This document shows, in pieces, positions 1 to 15,400 of a DNA stretch of 64,000 nt (its first letter is position 1; the number at the start of each line of letters is the position of its first letter). This DNA is from Antedon bifida (taxonomy: Eukaryota; Echinodermata; Crinoidea; Comatulida; Antedonidae). The position numbers and the translations under genes were made by a program. The stretch spans positions 13,588,917 through 13,652,916 of the forward strand of contig OY727101.1 of assembly GCA_963402885.1 (NCBI GenBank), read 5' to 3'. The notes below the pieces were generated by a model. The model worked only from the letters and a program-made list of their open reading frames with translations, had not been told where the DNA came from and ran no database searches.

Positions 1-341
1 AATATTGAACTTGACCTGACGTTGGACTTGAACTACTGATCACACGATCAGTATAGTATAGTATAATATAATCTAGCTAGTATTTAGAAAAGATATAATT
101 TGTGATTTTAAAAAAAATACATTCTCATAGACAGAGTCTAAAATGGTGGATGGAAGATTATTCCACAGCTTCGGTTCGGAGTATCTTATATTGTGTTGGA
201 ACGAGTTGGTTTTATGTCCTTAGTCTGTGGATAGAAGAGTCAAAAGGAAGGTTGCTGAAAGGGAGTGTTGGCCTAGGAAAAAAAACACAAGGAAGACAAG
301 AAGGAAATTGTACTGACTTTCCTTACATAATATTTACTTAC

Positions 342-442
342 TTGGTTTTCCAGATTCTCTCCACTATCACTATTGTCCTGATCTGACGAATAAGAATCAT
401 CATCATCATCACTTTCATTGTACCCTGCATCAGCAATGTTAT
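342..442 (-). CDS. PACS: PACS coding exon 6 (acidic cluster)
   Basis: 101 nt: two bases complete Asp, then 33 codons, [20 protein letters not shown] and onward. It corresponds to the acidic, Ser-containing segment (vertebrate [20 protein letters not shown]) where CK2 phosphorylation controls cargo binding. The five Asp codons form the ATC repeat seen on the plus strand. The donor is GTAAGT at 341-336. The next exon is outside the window. Confidence 0.88.
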
Positions 443-3400
443 CTTAAAAGAAGAAAAAAAAACAAATCCTTTAAAAAATTGATAGAAATTATTTAATTTA
501 TTTATTCCAGATGCTGATTGACGCAATGATTGATACATTTTGACTGAACGTTAGGAAGTTTTCTATTTGCGAAGACTGACAACCTATGTCAATATATTGT
601 TTGAAAGTTTGCATGGCAAAATCGATATGTTTCCAGTACACCACATATTAGTTGTTGAGTTTCCAGAGGACGTATATTGATCGAAACGTCGGTCGGTAAC
701 TATATATACAGTACGTGGTGTACCACAAACTTAATATCAACCTATATCAATTAATTTCATTTTTTATGTATTATGTTCTGTGCATCGATTCTGTGTGACT
801 TATCTCAACAGTTAGGTCATGGCAATTGATGTGTCGTCAGCCATTGTCTGGACCTAGAAACCACCAAAACAGGGTTAATGAATAGAGCAAAGGATCGCAT
901 GCACTTGTTCCTAGGTGACAGCAAATCAAAAGCTCCATATTTTGGAATACGCATATTGGGTCAAATCCTTATTTTTGAGAACTAAAATGTATTCTGTTGT
1001 TTAAACATATTGTAATAAACCATAACAATTGGAATCTTTCAAAGTTACTAAAGCAAATAGTGTCTATTTTACTACGATAAAAGAAAATTTATGTTAGTTA
1101 TGTCTGATTTCCTGGTACCACATATATTACTAAACTAAAATAACAAACAGCAATAGACAAATGATTTTATTTTAAATTCACATAATATTAACTTTTGACT
1201 AGCTAACCCTTTGCATCTACATCCATCCATAACATAACAACTAAATAAATAGGTCATCTATAATTAGCTATTCAATCACACATGATTTGACTCTAATAAT
1301 CAAAGCTCTGAATGAATATGGTGATGTAATTCAATTGGGTCCCGTGGGCCTTGTGCTTTCTTATTGTGAATTAATTATAGTTTAAAAATAGCAGCCACAG
1401 ATAAATTTGTGGATTGACTATTGTAAAATAGAAACGATGACTGACATACTGTATAGTAGTAGTAAATAGTATGTTTATTATTTAAATCAATCATACATAT
1501 TTTTTATTATAATTAATACATACTTTTCATTAAAGATATATTGTCCCCTGAAAAAAAAATTTTTTTTTTTTGTTAAATATGCTATTTTAATGCCACATAA
1601 TAGTTATTTACTTTGACCAAAAATTGGGTCCAAAAATGATTTACCCGAGAAAACTTTAAAGCAAAAAATAGTAAAATTGTCTGTCAGACAATGGATTTTT
1701 TGGTTAAATTTAATTTTTGATGTTGTCTTTTTATAAGTGAAATCATTTTATTCTTTCATTTTTTTTCTATGGAAGTAAATAACTTCAGTAACACTGCAAA
1801 ATGGCCTATTCAAAGTCTGTTTTTATAGATGTGTATTGTTCAGGAGGGCTTTTTTCATATATTAGTATAACTGACCATTAAACCTACAGAATTATAACCC
1901 TATGCTCGACAATTATCCCAGGTTCAATTCAAACACAAAACTTTATATTGTTCAACCCAAATATAATCCCACCTCTTAATATTTGATTCTGTAGCTAGGC
2001 CCTATGGTATTGTACTATATCAGGAATACAGTAATTGTTACTTTTGTATTTTTGTATACATAATTTTTATTCATCTACTTTGCAAAATAAAGTGACCAAC
2101 CGTTCATTTTAGAGAAAGTAGTATCATTTTTGTGCACAATACTTAAGTAAAAACAAATTACTATCAAGTATGTACTCGGAGCAAACATTAAAGCCTCTAA
2201 TCTCGTCAAATAACATACAACTCATCTCCTTTACAGCAAGATTTATATACGCCAGCTAACGTGATTAATTGCTATATCAAAATCTGCGGTATCGTAATCA
2301 CATCTGTGAGCTCAAATTAAAAATGAAGATGGAACTTCAAGAGAAAATTAGATTGCAATTATACTTGTATTCTGTAAAGCTTTGTCTCAACTATAAAACT
2401 AGTGTGATATGCCCAATTATGGCAGTATGGTGGTAGTTATATGACATCATCATGTCTATATATGGGCACATCACATTTTTGTGTTGCATAAAGTTTCTTT
2501 CTTTTGAATACATTTTGCTATTCATATTGTAAAGTCAAAAATTAATTTTTTTCTGCCACCCTTCAATAGCAGCATGGTAGTTGAAGTTGAACATTCGAGC
2601 GCTTAGCGCAGCGCAGACCATAGCCATAAAATCAGTCCAGGTTCATAATTCTGGAAATGGTACAACAAATCTTAGAAAGGATCTTGAAACTGAAGGCTCA
2701 GCCTAAACTACTTGTGTACACATAAAAGAACCAGTTTATCCTAAAGGAAGAATATACGGTTCATCCAGATGACTGATGTCTTGGTTAATTTTTGTTGTCT
2801 TTGTGGACAGACGAATGAGCGAGTTTAGGGCAGATGTACAACACAGGGGGATCCTTACATTACTGTTGATGAAAGCTGTTATGCGTTGTCCACACACATG
2901 TGCCATTCAGTCCAGTAGGCTGCGAGGCGCAGGCTATTATTCTAACATTTCATAGAAGGCAGAAGCTTTAGACTATCAGATATTTAGAATTTCACACACA
3001 GTCATGGTTGCAGATGATAGTAACACTCTGTCTTTACCATTGGATCTTGCAATTTCCAAATTGCTGAGAACTTGTTCTTACCTTGTAGTGTACTCACTTG
3101 ACTATAATAGTAAACTGGTTGGCTGGTCAGACCTATATAAACATCCTAACTGCCTAACTTCTGTGCATCTGTATGTAAGTTCTTTTTTTAATAATTGTCG
3201 GAAACAGGATAAATAAAATTGATCTTATCTTATCTTACCTTGTAGTCGCTTGCTTAATTGGTCAACTGGTTGGCTGGACAGACCTAATACACTGACCACT
3301 GCAACTTCTTTCTCCGTTTCTTTGGTCTGGTTGAATAATCGTAATTGACTATCTTTCGACTTCTGTAAAACCTGTTGAACAAACATAAATTACTTTTTAT

Positions 3401-6400
3401 TATTTATTCACTAATGAAACGTTTTATAGCAAGATGTGCCTACTGTATTTTACAGTATTACTTTTCAGCAGTCAAATACAATAACATCACATGATTGGTT
3501 TATATAAACAAACTATAATTATTTTTTTCAATTACTTTAATGGTGTGCTGTTTAATACTGAGCGATAGCTACTTTTCTACAAAGGCTTGCCTACAGATGC
3601 ATTACAATTAAGTAAGGTGTTTTGCATTTTTAAGTACATTTTCAATTTCAGCCAAATACTAAATCTATTTCATGTGTTTACAGATTTTATTTTTAATTTA
3701 AATAATAGAAATACAGTTCCTATAATTCATTTTCGTTTTTAATCAAAATTATAGAACAGAAGTTCTTCTGTAAATATAAAATATTATATATAATAGAAAT
3801 ATATGAATGTCTGTACACAATTACTACAACCATAAGTGTGTGTAGTACATGATTAATTTATTGATTTCACATGTAATGAACTGCAAAATTTCAAACTACG
3901 TTCACCAATAATTAGCTGGTAATCTTAGGACCTGCTTCTATTGACCAAGAGAATACATTTATTAAACTGTATTTAAAAAAAAACTTTTGCTTTGTCTTTT
4001 CTTCTTTTTTTCTTGAAATATTTGTTATGTCAACTTTTATATTTATACTGTATTTTAACAAATTGTAAATATGTGCCCCAATTCAACTTTTTGGTTGCCA
4101 CGGCATTTATATTTTTGATATTGTATTTTTTATGTTTTATTGAAATAAAGATACCGATATCAAACCTAATTTTCTTACCAACAGAAATGGGTCTTTTAAA
4201 AAAAAAACCATAAAAAAGAACCGAACTCCAATTTATTAAAAATAGTTTCTGTGGAATAATTTTTAGCTGCAATGCAATCGCGGTCTCAACTTGACCTCAC
4301 CTCAAAAGGACATTAATGGTTTTAGAATACCTTCTACAACCAAATATGGAGATTTTAAGTTTTAGTATTTTATTATACAATAAAGTTATTTATTTTAATG
4401 TATTACCATCCTGTATAAAGTGCACTCCAAATGTTTAGTGTTTCAAATAAACGTCAAGGTCTCCATTATGAATTAAATACCTGTACCTCTCACATTCCTC
4501 TGTTTACATTTTAGCTCCATGGCTACAGCCATGACATCCAAGAGGTTGGTCTATTCTGTTAATACACCCTCAATGCAGTAGTACTGTACATATCTCTAAT
4601 ATAGTATCATAAACTCATAGTATCATAGTATTTGGTTACCTCTGACATGTTTATATCTCCAGTTGCTAGGGTTTTATACCCTAACATTGTCCTGTTCTTG
4701 TAGCGTTTCCTCCTCTGAAGCATTATTTGTAATCTGTTACCATCTCGTTTCAGAAAATGTGGATACTGATAAAAAAAAAAAACAATACATTTTTAATATA
4801 AATATGAAATATTTATTACAAAAAAGGCTGCTCATCTGACGATAGCTACCATCTACATGCATCTCAATATTTATCAAATGTTTTTATAGACTCTCCTTTC
4901 CCAGATGTGCTTTTTGGGGGTGTGCGCGTGCCCAGTATGAGTTTCTGAATACCCATTTTTTCAGCCTTGGTAAACTATAAGCATGGTAACTCTTTTCTAT
5001 GCTTCCATTCTCTTGAATATAACTGCTGCCTAAATAAGCGGAGCGAATAAAGTGTTTATAATTTAAATAAACTCGACACTGAAATCCCGAAAGAACAGTT
5101 TACACACAAACTGTACCTATGAACATACATTTGTATGCGCAAACACTCAGTGCTCCATAAAGCTGGGTTCCCACTACCATGCAACGCAAGGATGAAAGCT
5201 GCAACGCAAGCGAATTGACCAACAGTTAGAATAAAACATCGCTTTTATTGGTCAATTCGCTAACGTTACGGCTTACGTCTTTGCGTTGCGTCTTAGTGGG
5301 AACCAAGCATTAGGGTGTACTGTACAGTAGGTCAGGGTAAGAATTTGTAGGTGTTTACACATTAGTGATATACAAATGGCTCATTTTGACATTTTAATTA
5401 ACTATACACGGTAAAAAAAAAACGGAATAAATGTACATTTGTTTGTGCTCTATCAGTGTGCAGGGCAGGTACTGTACAAGTCTGACCTGTATTTTTAATA
5501 TGTATTGTACATAGATGATGTTGCAACAGTACAGTAGACGAATTTCATTTGACATATCATGACAGGTGTTTTGAGCATACAAGTGAAAAATGATAATTTG
5601 AGTGCCTCTTTCATCCTATTAAGCCAGAGTTCCACATAAACAGTATCAGATGCGCAAAAGCTGTTTAACTACAGGTTTCATTACACACTATGTTTATTCA
5701 GTAATTGTGCAATGTTTTTGATAAAAGAACCCAGAGAGGATTTGAACCCAGGACCCTGGGATTGATAGCAAAGTATCTCCACTAATCAATCACCCAATCT
5801 CACTTTATAAATTGATTGAATATGCATCAAGCAAGCTCTAAGGTGTTGATACCTTTACAACAACATCAAAATTAACATCATATTAATCTACACTCTAATC
5901 TTAATTGGCGTTTTGCGATCAGGGATCTTAAATATTGAGTGCTATTTTTCTATCGCATCAAATTAAATTCAAATTAATCTCTTTATTCATCTCATAAAAA
6001 CAATACATACAAAATACAATTACACAAAAAGGAGTAAATTAAATTTAAAGAATATTTCAGATAGTTGGTATTTCAACGAATAAGTTTACACAAACCAAAA
6101 GTGGTGTTGGTAGTCTATAAGTGCTAGCTTACCTGGTTAAACCGACATTGGCATATTCTCTCCGAGAAGAGAGCTACAACTCGAATGTATAAACAATTTA
6201 TGAAACATCCTTGTTAGATATGGTACTGTACATTCCATGAACCCTGCCCTCAAGTGGGAACATCCCAACACACCACCACATCATTGAACGAGACATGGTA
6301 GAAGTAGCATGTCTGAATGAAGAGCTACACTACTCTCATCGGAGAGAATATGCCAATGTCGGTTTATCCATGTAAGCTAGGCACAAAATAGACTACATTA

Positions 6401-9400
6401 ATTTACCAACATTATACTATTCAAACAAAGATTTTCAGTACCGTAGAGCACACGTTTTCCTCAATTTAATACGCCAATTAATACATTTAAAAAGTTCAAT
6501 TAGTACACCGACATTATGGTATTGTAACCACATCCAAATCACTTCCTTCCGCTTCTAATGATTTTAACCTCACCTGGAATTCACTTTACCTTTTCTATTT
6601 TTACCGAGTCCATACTAACTTTGATTTTAATTGCAGATAATTGCTAGTGTAACTAATTATCTAAAGTCGGATGCTTTCAGATTGTTTATTACAGTCGCAA
6701 GAGACACATATCATTATAATATGGCGGAAATATGTATCTGATATTTCACCTGATTTAATGATATAAATCAAAGTCATTAATTACACGGTAATGTCATATT
6801 GTATTCTACTGACTCTAGTATAAGAACACCCAGACCATGGGATAATTAGTCTATTTATAATTAAGAAAGAAGATGGAGTGATCAAACTATGATCTTAATA
6901 AGAATATGTCACCAATAAGGGACCACAGAACAGTGACAAAAATATAAATATTTATTTAATATTATATAATTGAGATTTCTTACAAACACTATAGGTGATC
7001 CACCAACAATATTCTTTTATCATTGGATTAAATGTATTTTTCCATAATCGGTACAAAATAAAACAAATACATTTTTCAACCATTGTCGTTAAATCCATGT
7101 CTTTAATTTATGCAGATTTTTAACTTAATATTGCAATACATTTATAATACGTGGACTTACTAAATTTCAACTTATAACCGACTGTACCACAGCAGTTTTT
7201 ATTGTTAGTTAGTATTTTAATCAAATATCATTTTATTATGTCAATTCTTGGTCTAAAAATACAATAAAGATCTCATAAAAACTTTAATTAAAATATCAGT
7301 TACATTCTTTATTTGAAATAACTGATTGTAGTCTTTTATTTCTTTCTTCTTTATTTCCACATTTACAATGAAGCTCTAGACCTGTTGCCATGGCAAACAG
7401 CAATTTTGAAATGTAAATTATCTATCAGTCTATAATTAGAATGGAATTTTCAGAGTTACATCACCATCACCATAGTAACATAATTGAGAAAACATTTAAC
7501 ACTGTTGCAGGTAACTTATGTTTATTTGCTTTTAAATTCCAAAGTAAGGTTTAGCAAGAGTAAAGGTATATTGAAATATCTATACAATTAAAAAGTATGT
7601 TTACACTGTGTAAGTCAAAGATCTTTACACATCTGATAAGTTTATGGCATAATGTTAAGGGACTAGCATGTGAGACGCATTGGTCCGAGCCTGTCTGTGC
7701 CCAATGGGCTGCGTGTGAGCCATTGGGTGGGTATTCCCATTAAAACATTCAGAAAAAGTAGTTGTCTGTATGCAGCATTGTATGTGGCCATGTGCACATA
7801 GAAGGTCAACATAACCTGTAAGTGTAAGTGTACTCTACATTTCCTCTATTATGATATAATAATAATAATACATTTCCTGCAGTAACTGCAGTAAACTACG
7901 TTTATTTAAATCAATTAAATTACCTTACCTGTAATGAAAATGAAAGATCCAGTTCAGTTTCCAGATTTTTACTGGATGAAAATACAATCTCATTTGAACG
8001 TAATGTGCGCTTTGAACTCTAGATAACAAAAAATAATAATAATAATTTTTGACTAGTAGTGGTAGAATATAAGTTAAAAGAACTACCCCCAGATTCATGA
8101 TTGAAGAGGCTGTGATAGGATAACATTCTCTTGATACTCAATTTAAGCTCTGTCTACACTATAAAACTTTATGTGACAACAAAATGTGATGCGCCCAGAT
8201 ATGGTGTCATATTACTACCATATTTGGGCATATCACTACCATATTTGGGCAGATCTCACTTGTTTTGTCAAACTAGTTTGATAGTGTAGATAGAGCTTTA
8301 TACATAACAGACTACTTTACCTGCATTCGTACAGCTATGATAAGTGAACTTAAGTCATTCTCCAAAGGTTTTAATACACATAATCTTGTCAGACGAAGAC
8401 TACACAACCTGTCCAAAAAAATATAAAATAAATTCCAAAATCAATTTATCATTTCATTTGTGTTTTGGGTCTATTTTCAGGGATAAGTGTTACCGAAACA
8501 ATTCTAGTTTAAATGTTTTCATGTTGGATAAACATTATAGTAAAGTTACGTTTGCAATCTGTTTTTTCAAGAGGAGATAAAGTATGGTTGAGAATTGAGT
8601 TTCGGTTGTTAAATTTTAAGCTGTTAGTCCAGAAATCGCAAACCGAACAGAAACGTTGAGACATTCTCTACTTTATTTCCTTTTTTGAAAACATGTGGCA
8701 TACTGAAGACCTAAAGATATCAACCACCAAAGACATGAATATTATTATTACATCTTTCTATTCTAAATTTTCTAAATAATTTGATTTGCCTATTTCTGTA
8801 TAACAGAATAATACGATAATACATTATTTATTTATTTATTTCCGACTGAAATAGCAAAATAATACAAAATTCCAATACAACACTTCTTTTCTTTTAATCT
8901 TTCTAAAGCTTTCAATAACCACACTCAATGTCATCTTTTCTCCTATAAATAAAACCTGTCATCTTTACAGCTACTGCAGTAATAGCATTAAAAACAAAAA
9001 CTGATAAATAAAAACAAATTTGTATTTAAATGTACTGTACTGTCTCAATCAATTTTGACCAAAAAAAAGGATATTATTCAGTATGTTAAGTGTAACTAGA
9101 TACAAAAGTATTTCAAAATACCTAATCTACATAACTGCATTAAAAGATTAAAACATTTTCAAGATTTAAACTTATTTTGGCAAGCAACCATACCACATCC
9201 ACATTGTAGTGCTACCCAAACATCAGTACAATTATATTTTTGCGTACTGAACATGTATTTTCTATAGACGTCAAAAGTTTTCTTTCTTATTTTTCAAGTA
9301 TAAAAATAACCTGTTAATTCAACGCAGTAGAAAGCTGCCAAATAACAAAAAGGTTGCCAGATAGTTTATACATACTATAAACAAATTTTACCTACTCTAA

Positions 9401-12400
9401 AATTACTCAAATTTGACATATTGTCTTCAAGATATCTAATGGAAATGGTTATGAAAAATTGAAACATTAATAAACATTTGACATGACCAATTAAACGAGT
9501 CGGAATGTACACATCAGAACATAAATGAAAACATTATAAAATCACAGTTAATGTGATCACGGGCAAAGAGAAGAATATTAAAACACAAGGAATATTCTAT
9601 TATTCATCTGAGGGATGTTTTGCTATTATGCCACATTTTAAGGGACCCAGTCAAAATTATTCTACTATTTACTAAAGTATACTATAAAACATCTTTTATG
9701 CAATTATTTAGCATGCTTTTTCATCATACTCTTTTAATTGAAGTGAACGCTTCATAAACTTCTTTATTCAAACAAGCTAAAATAATATGTTATTGCAGTT
9801 AAACAAAATGTAGCTACTGCAGTAACTGCAGCAGAAAAATGTTGACATGATCCCTAATGTTTATACATGAATGCTTAAAATATATTACAAGTTTGAGTGC
9901 TATGATAAATGCTGTGAAAATAAGCATTTGTTATTAATACTCATTTTGTTTTATTGCACCCAAGAGGCTTCAAATTATACAACTTTTTAACTGAATTATC
10001 GATAATGGAATGTGCTAATACGACACATCATACATTTATTACTCTCATCCAAAAAGCAATTAAAAACAAAAACAAAACAATAATATTATTATCTATATAA
10101 ATAATTTTTTTTTTTATTATAAGTTTAAATAAAATTACAATGAGTTTACATACAGTATACATACATTACAGTACATATCTAGCATAACAATAAATTAATA
10201 GTTTTTTGTCATATCCCGACACTATAATGCTAGATTCACACAAATTTTGCACCCTAAAGGCTTTTATCTAAAGGGAATGACCAATTGAAATGGAGTTTAT
10301 TTAAGGTGTGACAGATTGAAATGAAGTTTATAACACTGGGGTTCAAATGATACTACACAAACTAGAAATGGTGTTGGTACAGTAGTCTATAGTGTTGGTC
10401 ACCCGGATAAACTAACAATAGCCTTTTTTGGTTTATCCAAGTAAGCTGGGCACGAAATAGATTTCCTATTATTTAAAGAGTTTTTCTTTACATTCACTGG
10501 ATTTCAGATTGTCTACATTTGCTCATGAAATGTTGGTGCAGTAGTATAGTGTTAGTGTATAGATAGTCACTCGGATAAACTAACAATGGCCTTTTTTTGG
10601 TTTATCCAAGTAAGCTGAGCACGAAATGATTGCCTAATTTAAAGATTTTTTCTTACAAATTCAATATTTAAGATTGTCTACATTTGCTCATGAAATGTTG
10701 ATGCACTCAGTAGTATAGTGTTGGTCACTCTAACTAAACAAACCAGCAATGGCCTTTTTTTGGTTTATCCAAGTAAGCTGGGCATGAAATAGATTGCCTA
10801 ATTTATTAAAGAATCTTTCTTACAAATTCAAGATTTAAGATCATCTACCTTTGCTCATGAAATGTTAAGCAATTTATCATTGAATATATAAGACACAATT
10901 ATGTGATTGATCGTCATAGCAGAACATATTACCATTTTTACTTTAAACATTTAGCATTTAATTGCCTTATGTTGTATTTTCATTAATATTAAAGATTGAT
11001 AGTATAATGTATTTTGACATACAATCAATATTCACATCCAGAGGTAAACATATGTTTGGGGATGTTCATTTATCAGTCAGGTGTTAACAGCAACAAATTA
11101 TGAGGTGATAAAACAGGGGTTTTTTTTAATGAAAATATTGAAATATGTAGATAGTAGGCATTAACATCAACTACACAATATTGAATGCACAGTACAGTGT
11201 GTGTAAATGTTTTTTTGTACTAAATCCATCTACTATACTGGTAAGCATTATGAATTTCACGATACTGGGCAAGTTTCCTTCTCACTTTTCTTCTATAAAT
11301 ATATTTTACGGTCCCATACATGAAAGGATGGAGTACTTTTTTAACAAATAAATATCATAGAATACATATTCAACATTTAAGTAGCAGATCTCTAGCCTGT
11401 GCCAAGATTCTTATAGGGGGGTTCTTTTTCCGACAAAAGGGGAAAAATTCATAAAGACCTAGATCTCATGAACCATGAAACTGGGCTTACATTGATGTAG
11501 CCAACTGTTTTGAAGAGCTACTGAATTGAATAATGAAACTCAACAAATCAAGTCAGTGCTCTCCACTATTACTTGGCATTAAAATAGAATTTTGCAAAGT
11601 ATAGTACTTGCTTTGTATGTTTGTTTGTTAGCACGATAGCGCTTACAATTTTCAAGTTATTCTGAATTTTTGGTGTAAATAGGTATATACTTTTTACAGA
11701 ACATGCCTATTGAAATTCAAGAAAATTGGTTCATAATAACTTCACAAATAACAAAATAAAACATTTGTATTTTTTTAACATGGGACGAAATATCAATATG
11801 CACGCTCTGTGGCAATATTTTGCCAAGTACTTCACTCAGTTTCTGAGTGCTTACATTTTATTTTTTTTATATTAGGAAAGCTACTTTCATGTTTATGAGA
11901 TGATTTCTACTACTACTACTACTGCAATGCCATAGAAGCAAAAACTGCTTACTCTCTGAGAAAGGTATTGATTGAGTAAGCTAATAACATTAATTATAGA
12001 TTTCAAGTCAGTGCAATGCTCTTGGTGAAATCATGAAATCTTATATACTGCACTTTTTAATTCATGGTATCTGTTGATAGCCATGGCATATTTTTAACTC
12101 TATTGTACTACTAGGGGTATGGTTTTTTTAAACTGTGCATGTCAGGATGCATGTGTCAGGAACATTTTCATCAGTGTAGCAGAGCCAAATGCTACACAAT
12201 ACCACCCTATTGTTGAACATTATAAAATATAGCCAAACGCTATTTAAAACTATTCCAATTTCTAATAAAAAATAATGTACCCTGTTTAAACTTGAAGACA
12301 AATTTGACTTCAATGGTCAGTTACAATACAAAGAAACACGTACAGTAAAGTATGCTTTACTGGGGTTTCATCGGAACATACTTTAAAATTTAGCCCCTGG

Positions 12401-15400
12401 GGTATATTTTGTGCCCCTCAGCAATATTTGCATATATACATTGAATGCAGGATGATTTTTTTACTACACAAGATAGAGAAATGCAAGTAAATCACTTTGT
12501 CTCGATTGTATATTGATTTAAATAAGCTATAACATTGACACAAATCTCAAGTGAGTGCAATGCTCTTGCTGAATTCATAAGATGATGTTTACTACTTTAG
12601 ATAGCTCTACGATAACCCTTGCATAGACAAGTATTGATTTGAGTAAAGCTATAATATCAAAGATCTCAAATCCGTGTAAACACATCAATAGGATATTACT
12701 ACCTAACATGGTCCATGTAGACTACATGGACCATGTAATAGGATATTAAAAGGACATGAAACTGCGAAGTACAGAGCAGTACAAAGAATGATGTCCAGAA
12801 CAGCAGCATAGGCCTTCAATATATCCAAAGGTAACCAAAATCGGACATTGGGAGAAGTGGATTAATTCCAGATAAATATCCCAACACCATCATCATTTCA
12901 GTGTGTATGTTTTGTTGATGAGCACAAAAAACGACTATTGTTCGTTTATCCATGTATTAGCTAGTCATTCAATAAACTATTGGTACCAAAATTGTTATAA
13001 AATAGAATTTGTATTATAATAAAAAAAATTGTAATTGGGAGGTGTTAAGTGGTTAAGACAATAGAACCATAATACCTTGCCATTTTAACATCGGCAAGGT
13101 TCGAGCCTCACTCACTCCATGGTTCTGGTGGTAGAACAAGTCTTCTCAGATAAGGACTATAAACTGTAGGTCCAGTGTACATATCTCGCTCATGTGCACT
13201 TTAAAAGAACCTAGTAGAACTAGTACATCTTTCGAGACAAGTAGGGGGTATACTAGTATACACACAGCCACTGTCATTCACATACAGACACTTATAACTC
13301 ATCAAGAGGGCCCCTTGATTGTCAGCATAGGCTGTTTATAGTGACCCTCTATATACATAAGATGAAATAAAACTAAAAAATTTGAATTTTACTGGTCAAT
13401 ATAAATGTTTTTCATTATTTGTCTATAGATACTTCACTTAAATATCAGCTGCCAAATATTTGTTTAAAAATAATAATGTTTATGTCTGATACTGCCCTCT
13501 AGCAATATATTTCCTTAACATTAATGTTTTTGTAAATTACAACCCAACTGAGCAGCAGCCTATGGCTTTGACAGAAAACAAATACCTAGATGTCAGCAGG
13601 AAGTCGTTGTAGCTGTCAAATGGGAAGTCGTTCTATCACATGATATTTGATCAGTTTAAAGGAAAACCTAGACAACAAGTATTCCAACCTAAATCCTATT
13701 TATTGTAAAAAATAAGCTTGAATAAAGACATATTCGACTAGTCTCTCGCAAACAACTCGCAGTGGTCTAATATATCATATATTGCATATAAACAGCAAGG
13801 AGTTTGAGTAGTATAGTATAATATTAATAATTATTTATATTATATAATCTGCTAATTATCTACTTAAAAAAGCTCAGTCAAATAATAATAATATCCTGGA
13901 TTTATATAGCGCCTAATGTTGTGAAACCTCTAAGCACTGTACATAAACTAATACGATAAAAGGGATTCTAACCATGCCAAAAAAAAAACCAAACCGAAGT
14001 AAGAGGATATGCCTATATATTTCAAACAGTATTTCATTCAGAGCAGAAATTTTTTTTAAATTATTTATTTATTTATTAATAAACAAAACTGATACCCAAG
14101 TACATTTACATTTCCCAATATTTGTAGGATTTAGAGTACTACTAATAGTAAATAAACAAGTACAAATTCAAAATAGGAATATTTAATTCAATTGTAGTTA
14201 TTTTTGTGTACATTTCCTGAGATTGTCTAGCCTCCTAATGACAGGACCTGGTACTGTCAAGTGGTATATAATACTGCAATCTCGAGAGTGTAAAATCCAC
14301 TTTCAGTAAAGTCTACATTTCCTGTTCCTTTCCTATAACTCCTGCTTTTATATTCATGTAGATATACCATCTGACCTTCTCGTATTTTCTTACTTTCTTT
14401 GGCTGACTGCCATGTACAAGTAATTGCCTACCTGCTTACTTATTACTTTAAGACACGAAAAACGCAATTCTAAAGTCTCGTTAATTTGTATGTTCATAGT
14501 ATCCAAGTACAAGATACATTTGTTTTTTGCGAACTATATTCTTTACATTGAAACAAAACTCAATTGGATTTTTCAAAAAGGAGATTTTCCAAAGGGGAAG
14601 ATTATAGAAAACATTCATGAATTTCCAATACAGGCATTTAAAACCAACAAAAAATACATCACAATAATTTGAAACATCATATGAATCTAATTCTAGTACT
14701 TAGATTCAAACTCGTCTCCAAAAGTCGATTATATTATTATTTATTATATTATGATATTGAATTTTTCAATGAAAATGTTCAACCTTGTGTCAACTAAAGT
14801 TTAGTTTTGTCTTTCTGACCATGTTGATGTTACTGTTTGATTTAGGAAAATATTATCATGATTTATGCACCTATGATAATCATTAATATTCATAATTATG
14901 TAATTAACAAACTCTAGTCTTACCCTACCCGAAAGCTCATTATCTTAATTTCTGCAAAAATAAAAATTGAGAAAATAAAGTTGCCAAGAAATAACTATAA
15001 TCTAACAATAAATAATAATTTGAAAAATTATAGAAAGCAATTTTAAAACTGTGAAACTAAGGATTTTAAGGAAAACTGCGAATATAAACAGATTTAAAAT
15101 TAACTATTGTTTAAATTTAACCTTTCTATGTAACTCACAAGTGCAAATTTCTTTTCAAATTATAAATTTATTAAAATATTCATGGTAAATTGCATTTAGA
15201 AGTCATTTAGGTTTTAAAAGGATGCAGTGACATTATCAGTGTAAAACTGTGTACAATCACGGACAATGATGAAGCTCATTTAGTTTAATTTACTACTGAA
15301 TTTAATGGTTTTTGCAACAAATCATGCACAGAAATTAGCTTTCTTCTCAATTAATGATAAACATAGCGCTCAAGAATTCTCATATTTCATAATACATGCC

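Larger units (their letters stand above)
443..3238 (-). other. PACS intron 5
   Basis: AT-rich non-coding DNA with two MITE-like elements (1540-1837 and 2377-2497) and a partial duplicate of exon 5 near its 5' end. I see no other gene. A 70-codon plus-strand ORF at 3004-3216 runs antisense through the exon duplicate and is not credible. Confidence 0.8.
4766..7928 (-). other. PACS intron 3
   Basis: Intron holding two foldback elements (5158-5310, 6111-6395) and a tRNA-like B-box sequence near 5711-5785. The rest is AT-rich with no coding signal that I can support. The neighbouring intron 4 (3372-4639) likewise shows nothing recognisable. Confidence 0.75.

Noticed and set aside
338-538. Minus-strand ORF overlapping PACS exon 6
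   Set aside because: It is in another frame and crosses the splice acceptor; the exon reading at 342-442 fits PACS and the phases of its neighbours.
5711-5785. Functional tRNA gene on the minus strand
   Set aside because: The B box is good but the acceptor and T stems do not pair; treated as a SINE head.
8344-8580. 78-codon plus-strand ORF
   Set aside because: It starts antisense to PACS exon 2 and continues into intron 1; no recognisable protein.
10350-10870. CRISPR-like array
   Set aside because: Three diverged 165-bp units in an intron of an animal gene; the units are transposon-derived, without short identical repeats.
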